This document shows positions 58,249 to 64,000 of a stretch of 64,000 nt of DNA, piece after piece. A program made the translations under genes and the position numbers. Position 1 is the stretch's first letter, and each line of letters begins with the position of its first letter. The DNA lies in contig NC_080569.1 of assembly GCF_030253575.1 (NCBI RefSeq), positions 13,699,501-13,763,500 of the forward strand, read 5' to 3'. The stretch is from Rhododendron vialii. Its lineage: Eukaryota > Streptophyta > Magnoliopsida > Ericales > Ericaceae. The notes under the pieces were generated by a model. The model was not told where the DNA came from and searched no databases. It was given only the letters and a program-made list of their open reading frames with translations.

Positions 58249-58944
58249 ACAAAGTCTGTGACAGAGGCAAAAGGTAATTCACTGCTTCAAGGGTTTTCAA
58301 CAACATCAGAAACTAGCAATACTAGGGAAAGTCACGAAGATTGTGTAGACTCGAAGAAGCAGCCATAGAAGAAACACAAAAGCAAGAAATATTGCCCTAG
58401 GGTATTGGTTGAAGTCAAACCAAAGAAGAATCCAAAACCTTCAACTCCCAAACGATGCACTCCAAAGTCTATGACAGAGGTAAGAGGTAATTCACTGCTT
58501 CTAAAGTTTTCAACTACATCAGAAACTAACAATACCAGGGGAAGTCACAAAGATGATGTAGACTCGAAGAAGGACAGTTAAGAAACCCAAAAGCAGGAAG
58601 AAATATTGGCTTAGGGTATTGGTTGAAGTCAATCCAAAGAAGAATCCAAAACCTTCAACTACCAAACGATGCATTCCAAAGCCTTCCAAGAGATTTTCAG
58701 ATGAGAAGAGGAGGGATGTTGTAGAGGATTGTCTCCCTTCTGCCTCCACTAAACCCTCAAAACGTTTACAGGTTGATGGGAATGGAATTGATGCAACTTA
58801 TGTCCCAGCATCAGCCAAACAAGCGATCAATTTCGACGAGCAAAATCATAAGAGAGATTCTAGGAAAGCTGCTAGAATCATTATTCATAAATATCAACTA
58901 CTAAAAAGGAAAGTCGATGGGTCATCATGCGGGCGCCAAAGCAA
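58249..58944 (+). pseudogene. Decayed fragment resembling a DEMETER/ROS1-type protein
   Basis: Two tandem copies of a unit of about 213 bp (58251-58463 and 58464-58680). Each encodes a basic, proline-rich stretch (PRVLVEVKPKKNPKPSTPKR and VLVEVNPKKNPKPSTTKR). This is like the KHRPKVxxExKPKxxPKP motif in the N-terminal part of plant DME/ROS1 DNA glycosylases. The first unit has an in-frame stop, and the second is shifted relative to the first. The frame then continues through SDEKRRDVVEDCLPSAST to 58948. The glycosylase HhH and FeS domains are absent. The match rests on one motif only, so another lysine/proline-rich protein is possible. Confidence 0.45.
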
Positions 58945-59672
58945 TTGAACAGTCAAAAGAAGGCAATTTAATGATGAAGACTCCACGGGCATGACATTTG
59001 GCTTTACCCCAACTGAGGTGTGGATTCAGTCTACCCAGATAGAGGGAGGGGCTGCTAATGACCCTCATTATATAAATTAGACACGTTGCTGCAACCAAAA
59101 CTCCTTAAAAGTCTACCAAAGGAAATTCTGGGCCAACCAATGCCTGAGCAAAGGCAGAAACTTGGACCCAATTTTTCCAGAAGAAAAGAAGGATGACAAG
59201 ACGAAAGACAACCATGTATGACACTTTAAAGTCTGTGATAGCTGCAGAAGATAGCCATAAGACACCTAAGAAGGGAATGATCAGAAGACACCTAAGTTAG
59301 TTGCCTTATGTCTTCTGATCGTTCTCTTCTTAGGTGTCTTCTGGCTATCTTCTGCAGCTACCACAAACTTTAAAGTGTCATACATGGTTGTTTTTTGTCT
59401 CGTCATCCTTCTTTTCTTCCACACCCCGGAAAAATTGGGTCTAAGTTTGGCAGCTATTACTCAGGCATTGATTGGCCCAGAATTTGCTTTGGTAGACTTT
59501 TAAGGAGTTTTGGTTGCAGCAACCAGTTTGATTTATATTATGAGGGTCATTAGCAGCCCCTCCTTTGTCTCAGACAACTGGGTAGACTAAATCCACGCTT
59601 CAGTTGGGGTAAAGCCAAATGTCATGCCCGTGGAGTCTTTAACTATTAAATCGCCTTCTTTTGACTATTCAA
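58945..59672. repeat. Long inverted repeat (hairpin locus)
   Basis: Left arm 58945-59290 and right arm 59309-59672 are inverted copies with about nine in ten bases matching by eye, around an 18-nt loop (59291-59308). Shared phrases include GAAGGCAATTTAATG-type sequence, GACTCCACGGGCATGACATT, CTGCTAATGACCCTCATTAT and ACTCCTTAAAAGTCTACCAA. The left arm is the direct continuation of the coding-like sequence before it and stays open for 40 or more codons. This suggests the right arm arose by inverted duplication of a gene fragment rather than as a transposon end. No TSD was seen. A transcript across it would fold into double-stranded RNA of about 350 bp. Confidence 0.85.
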
Positions 59673-59807
59673 GTGTCCCGGTTAGCAATTATATCTTGAG
59701 ATAAAGCTTTCAAAAGTTATATTACTGCCAAACGGGACACTTGAAATTTGGCCCCTCCTGGTTCTGCACCTGATGAAGATTGAAAAATGGCAAAGAAATA
59801 CTCCAAT

Positions 59808-60960
59808 TTTCTGAATCCCAAGGAATCTCTTCTGCACTTCATGCATCTCCAAAGAATCAAGTAAAACAGTGGACACACTTTCTCTTGTTGCACATCCTTT
59901 CCCCCAAGCTCAAAGTTTTGGATACACTTTTTGTTGCTGCACTCGTCTCTTTCCTTTTGACATTGGATAGATGTCTTCAACCGGAGTTCTTGTTTAGTAT
60001 TGTTGTATGTTTTAGCCAATTGTGTCTTTTCGATTCCAGTGCCTTAGCTTGGTCTTTTATTTTTCGGGACTGTAAAACTTTATGCATTTTGTATATATAT
60101 ACATGATTTTCACTCTGCAATAAGTCCAAAGTACAATTTGTCTCCCAACACCCCATCATTTTTTTTCCTGCTTTCCTCCCAACACATCTTCATGTAGCTT
60201 GAACTATGCTGGTAACTCTTTCTTGCATACTTCTTTGGCTTCTCCCTTGCTCTTCAACAACTTTGTTTGGGAATGAAAAGAGCAACATAGTCAAAGTCGT
60301 TAAAAATTTAAGCAAATCACATAATTTCATCAAGTGATAGGCCTAACTTTGTCATTTACACACTCAGCCGTCCTCTCATATGCGGTCACTTTCATTAGAT
60401 ATAGAAGTTGAGCACAAGTTTTACTGCATAGTCTGATACCATATGAAATCCTATACCTTTGACTTATCTAAAATCTCAATTTCCTCTTGAAAGGGTCTTC
60501 ATATTTTTATTGATTTCGTCTTAAATTTTGAAAATGTAGATTGAAAGTGACGAAATGGCTCAAATGGTGTCACGCAACATTTCCATAGAAAATACGGGTT
60601 CAAGACTACGACTGAATTGAGATTTTACAAGTGGTCATATTAATTCCTGAAAAAGAAGTTCTAAAATTGGTATTAATAACGTAGGGATTCGGGGAAGCTG
60701 ACCAATGAACCCAGAACTTGAGAACATAGAAATGGATCTGTCACTAGGATCATCAGGAACACCATCTTCCTTCCACATATTATCAATATACTCTAAGTAT
60801 GTTGATAGATTCACAAACGGGTCTTCCCTTATGGATCAAGATGGGCACCGATCTACACCCGGATTCATTTCCCGAACCAGCAGGCTTCTTATATTATAAA
60901 AGAAAAATGCAACAGTGAGGGGTCTCCCTCGAATTAACCACCACCACATCTCTATGTTTC
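59808..60960 (-). pseudogene. Decayed tau GST duplicate
   Basis: Collinear with the GST gene at 50607-51954. The 3' exon end (CTTCTGCACTTCATGCATCT, GTGGACACACTTTCTCTTGT) lies at 59830-59900. Middle pieces (AAGTACAATTTGTCTCCCAA, TTCTTTGGCTTCTCCCTTGC) lie at 60128-60270. Exon 1 pieces (CACTAGGATCAT, CTTATGGATCAAGATGGGCA) lie at 60735-60850. An unrelated segment of about 240 bp separates two parts of the 3' exon, and the frame is lost in several places. The upstream flank is shared to about 61200. It is a dead copy from duplication of the locus. Confidence 0.8.
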
Positions 60961-61619
60961 TCACTCAAAAGTCTCTAAATTATGTTCATTTTGTAACCCG
61001 AACAAAATTTATAGGCTTAAGGAAGCTTCATCTATGTATCAAAAACAAAATTTATAGGCTTAAGGAAGCTTCATCTATGTGTCAAAAAAAAAGGAAGCTT
61101 CATCTCAAATCTCATCTTTTTGAATGCGGTATCTCATGTCATAGCTTAGACTTTTTCTACCTCTAAATGCAACCTATCGGCATCACTTCTGTCAAGATTT
61201 TTAACCTTTAGATATTTTCTTTGGTTTTTAACCGGGATGGGGAGGGGTAAGCGGATAGTGATAGACCAGAATATACTAAATTGTCTTCCATTCCAAAAAT
61301 TGTCTAATGTAATAAAAAAAATAAGTGTCATACAACAAGGGGATAAGAATGAGCACTTCGCAATAAAAAGAACAAAAAAAGTGCCATGCAAATTCATTCC
61401 ATGGTCCAAGTTCAAGCACAAAACAAATGCAAAGCCTGCTGAAGAGTGCATGAATAAAACTCAGAAATGATTGGTCATATAAATTGGATTCATACAAAGT
61501 CGATAAGCGTCTTTGTTGGCTCTTGAAAAAGTAGAAAAAAATAATAATAAAAGGAATAGGAAGAAATCCAAACACAACCTTAACACGCAGAAAATGTATG
61601 ATAGCTGAAGCATTTTCCT
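60961..61619. other. Flank of the GST duplicate, no gene
   Basis: Up to about 61220 the sequence matches the GST upstream flank, with a short local tandem repeat (AAAATTTATAGGCTTAAGGA, twice near 61006 and 61048). The rest is the 3' side of the minus-strand LSM gene. Confidence 0.45.
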
Positions 61620-61961
61620 CTATTCCTTCAGTGAAAGTAGCGACAATTGTTCTTCAATGGAGCAATCGACATGACAAGATTTTCGGCAAGAGAAGGGGAT
61701 AAGAATGAGGCCAAGGCACCGTTGTTCCATTGGAGAAGGGGAAGAATGTCTGGTGTTTCGATACTCCACTGCATCTTGGAGAATAATGTTTCCTTGCTTA
61801 TCAATGCAGTAGAATGTGCCCAAGAAAAAGCGCCCGTCACTTACCCCCACTAGCATTTGCCGAAATAGCAGTTTCTTCACTGTACCCACTAGACTGGAGC
61901 CATTTGTTTCAGAAGTTCCTACTTGATTTAAAGATGTCTGCGTGCGTTGTTCAGTTTCCAT
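61620..61961 (-). CDS. LSM-domain protein, NAA38-like (NatC auxiliary subunit)
   Basis: Single-exon frame of 113 residues. After a short polar N-terminus, the Sm fold runs from VGTVKKLLFRQMLVGVSDGR (Sm1, with the DGR turn) through FFLGTFYCIDKQGNIILQDA (the FxCxDxxGNIxLxDA pattern) to MEQRCLGLILIPFSCRKSCH (Sm2 region, LGLILIP). It ends CSIEEQLSLLSLKE. This is the layout of plant NAA38/LSMD1-like proteins, small auxiliary subunits of the N-terminal acetyltransferase NatC. Length is normal and the frame is unbroken. On the minus strand, TTCCTCAG just upstream of the ATG could be an acceptor for a 5' UTR intron. Confidence 0.88.
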   Translation of the reverse strand: METEQRTQTSLNQVGTSETNGSSLVGTVKKLLFRQMLVGVSDGRFFLGTFYCIDKQGNIILQDAVEYRNTRHSSPSPMEQRCLGLILIPFSCRKSCHVDCSIEEQLSLLSLKE

Positions 61962-62527
61962 CCTACTGAGGAATTTGTTTTGAAACTCACAAATACTTCA
62001 AGAAACCAAATCCACCAAGAAACCAAATCCGCCAACTTTATGTGTTCTGTTGATCCTGCAAATCATAATTTACCCCAGTATCAGTCAAGGACATATGTTA
62101 CTCTGTTAGAGAAGGAAAGGAAACCATCAACGTAAACGGATGAGCATAAAAAAGAATTTTTGCATTTACTATGAAGTTAGCTTTACTTGTAAAAAAGGAT
62201 ATGAAAGGAGGCTCGTATTTAGTCGCTAAGATAATATTATCCTTTTCTGGCCCTTGATATCAAAGTTGCACTAATCTTTTAGGGTTATTTCCAAGGACAC
62301 CCCTTCAACTATCATATTTTGTCAACATAACCCCCTCATGTTTAAAATTTATTAACCTCACCCCCTCATCTATCAAAACTCATCAACTACACCCCTTCCA
62401 TCCAATTTTGTTAAGAAATGTTAGCAAAAACCATTAACTTGTAAGGAATAAACATTTTGAAGCCTAAAATGCCCATCAACAGAAAAACCCAGAAAATCAC
62501 ACTCCATCTTCTTCTCCTCAACCCTAC

Positions 62528-62569
<42 letters not shown>

Positions 62570-64000
62570 AAAAAAACCAAACTCCCTCAACTCCAAAAAA
62601 TCAAAACCCAAACTCAGAAATATCAAGACTGTACTTACAATAGTCTCAATTATCTTCTCAAAACGAATATCAATTCAGCTAACCTTACCACAAACTTCAT
62701 AAATGCAAAATTCTTTACTTTGATTTTTTTACTTCAACTAGGTTCTTTTTCGTGCAAGGCACGAATATTATGCCCGTTGAAGTGAATATTTTATGATTTG
62801 GGGTAGTGTTTTGTTGGCATTAGCTATAGAGTTTAAATAAGAAGAGCAACGAATTTAAAGATCGATTGCATATAGTGTTCTGGTATGAATACAGTAATTT
62901 TGTTTAAGTTGTGGGCAAATTAGTCTTTTCGTTTTGTTTGATTGGAGAGGCTTTTTTTGGTCACCCGATGGTGATGAATGCCGGAAGCAGAAGTAATATT
63001 ATTATTTGCAGATTGGGGAAAAATTGTTCAACTGCAGAACTAATTACCACCGCTGTAGATCGCTAGATCTGAGGGAGAATCTGACCAGACTGGTACACCA
63101 AGCTCGACTACCACTTATCTTCAACTACCATTACGTTGCCACCTAATTTAAGTCCACTCCCAGTTTCTAATTCTCCTTTTTCTTCCAAATAGTTCCCTTT
63201 AATCCTATTAGAGTTCTAAAAGGCACGCCCTAGAGGCAAGACACAGCCAAAACGCCACGAACACCTTGAGTGCAGTCCATAACGCACGACTTGGGCTCCT
63301 GAGGTGCAAGGCACATGAAGCGTGCACCTCAAATGTACAATATAATGCCAATATGGCACAAATCGCACCTTTGTCTCACCAAAATATTAATGCATAATTG
63401 TACAAATAAACTACTCAATAAATTTTCCCCAATTGAAAACTTTGATTATTGGAAAACAAAAATACAAAAACCAACTACAATTAAGATAATTGCACAATCT
63501 TGACTTGAGAATACATGTTCCGAGAGAAGCTTCCAACTACAAATCTGCGATCGTATCATAAACAATTCTTTGTTTACCAACTCATCTAGCCCGATATAGC
63601 TTGCCTGTGCATCTTACCTTATTTCAGTGCATCAACAAGATTTATTCTCTTATGCTCCTACAATTGCTATAACTCCCTGCTCTATACAGACAGATCTATT
63701 GGTTCACTGAATCCGAGATGTGCGGGACTTAAATATGCTCAAAGTCTCAGACACACTTAGCAAAGCCCCACTGTGTCCGATTTTTAGTGTTTTTACTTCA
63801 CTCAGACATATTGGGGCACTTTAGAGGTCAGGATGATCTTTAGAAAATTAGTAAGTACAGGAGGGATCAAAATTGTTGTGGAGTATCAGTTCTTGAACAC
63901 TTATTGAGTGACTTTGTTATTACTATCATTATATCTCCATAATGTCAGTATTACTTGTCGTTTCTTATCCCTAACTTGATAGAAACAATAATTATGTTTC
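61962..64000. other. Upstream of NAA38-like gene, no other gene seen
   Basis: The first few hundred bases are likely the promoter and leader of the minus-strand LSM gene. A TC microsatellite lies at 62527-62567. From there to the window end, no coding or RNA gene is recognised. Confidence 0.4.
62527..62567. repeat. (TC)n microsatellite
   Basis: About 19 TC units, explaining the Arg/Glu and Leu/Ser repeat frames across it. Confidence 0.95.

Noticed and set aside
1-64000. CRISPR arrays, prophage or bacterial operons
   Set aside because: Intron-containing plant genes and plant transposons throughout; no evenly spaced repeat-spacer array.

Overview
The window is plant nuclear DNA, most likely from a woody eudicot. 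The species cannot be fixed from the sequence. It is AT-rich, has introns with GT/AG borders, and carries families typical of eudicots: a tau-class glutathione transferase, a chloroplast DEG protease, a PII-2-type leucine-rich-repeat protein, DUF761 membrane proteins and a FAR1-type Mutator transposase. Genes are sparse, and most of the 64 kb is mobile-element material of several ages, often nested.

Layout. 1-9.6 kb has no recognisable gene. It holds an LTR fragment, small MITEs and a 2.6-kb solo LTR with an exact 5-bp target-site duplication (TSD), inserted in an AT-rich repeat. 10.9-12.4 kb is a leucine-rich-repeat gene on the minus strand. 16.3-19.3 kb is a broken Ty1/copia element. 19.9-32.1 kb is a tandem segmental duplication. 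Each copy carries one DUF761-type membrane-protein gene (24065-24889 and 31201-31986) with matching promoters. Copy A later gained a 5'-truncated LINE and a palindromic element; copy B gained a chain of four different MITEs. 33.6-37.6 kb is a long-TIR foldback element split by a second solo LTR (TSD CCTTT). 38.1-45.4 kb is a 7.25-kb Mutator-like element with an exact 9-bp TSD. It holds a FAR1-type transposase gene and a captured exon of a host RING-CH ubiquitin-ligase-type gene.

46.3-52 kb is the most gene-like stretch: an eight-exon DEG5 thylakoid-lumen protease on the plus strand, and a two-exon tau GST on the minus strand whose catalytic serine position is Asn. 53.3-54.9 kb is a hAT-type element (exact 8-bp TSD) whose centre is about 1.2 kb of CCACCG/GGTGGC repeats that switch strand. 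58.2-59.7 kb is a decayed, tandemly repeated fragment that resembles part of a DEMETER/ROS1-type DNA glycosylase. It runs straight into a hairpin with arms of about 350 bp. 59.8-61.2 kb is a decayed duplicate of the GST locus. 61.6-62.0 kb is an intact LSM-domain gene (NAA38-like).

No operon-like cooperation is expected. The host genes are independent: a photosystem-repair protease, a detoxification enzyme, a receptor-like protein, two membrane proteins and a NatC subunit. The best candidates for undescribed biology are the hairpin locus, the transposase-bearing MULE that also carries a host exon, and the hAT element with the strand-switching GGTGGC core.
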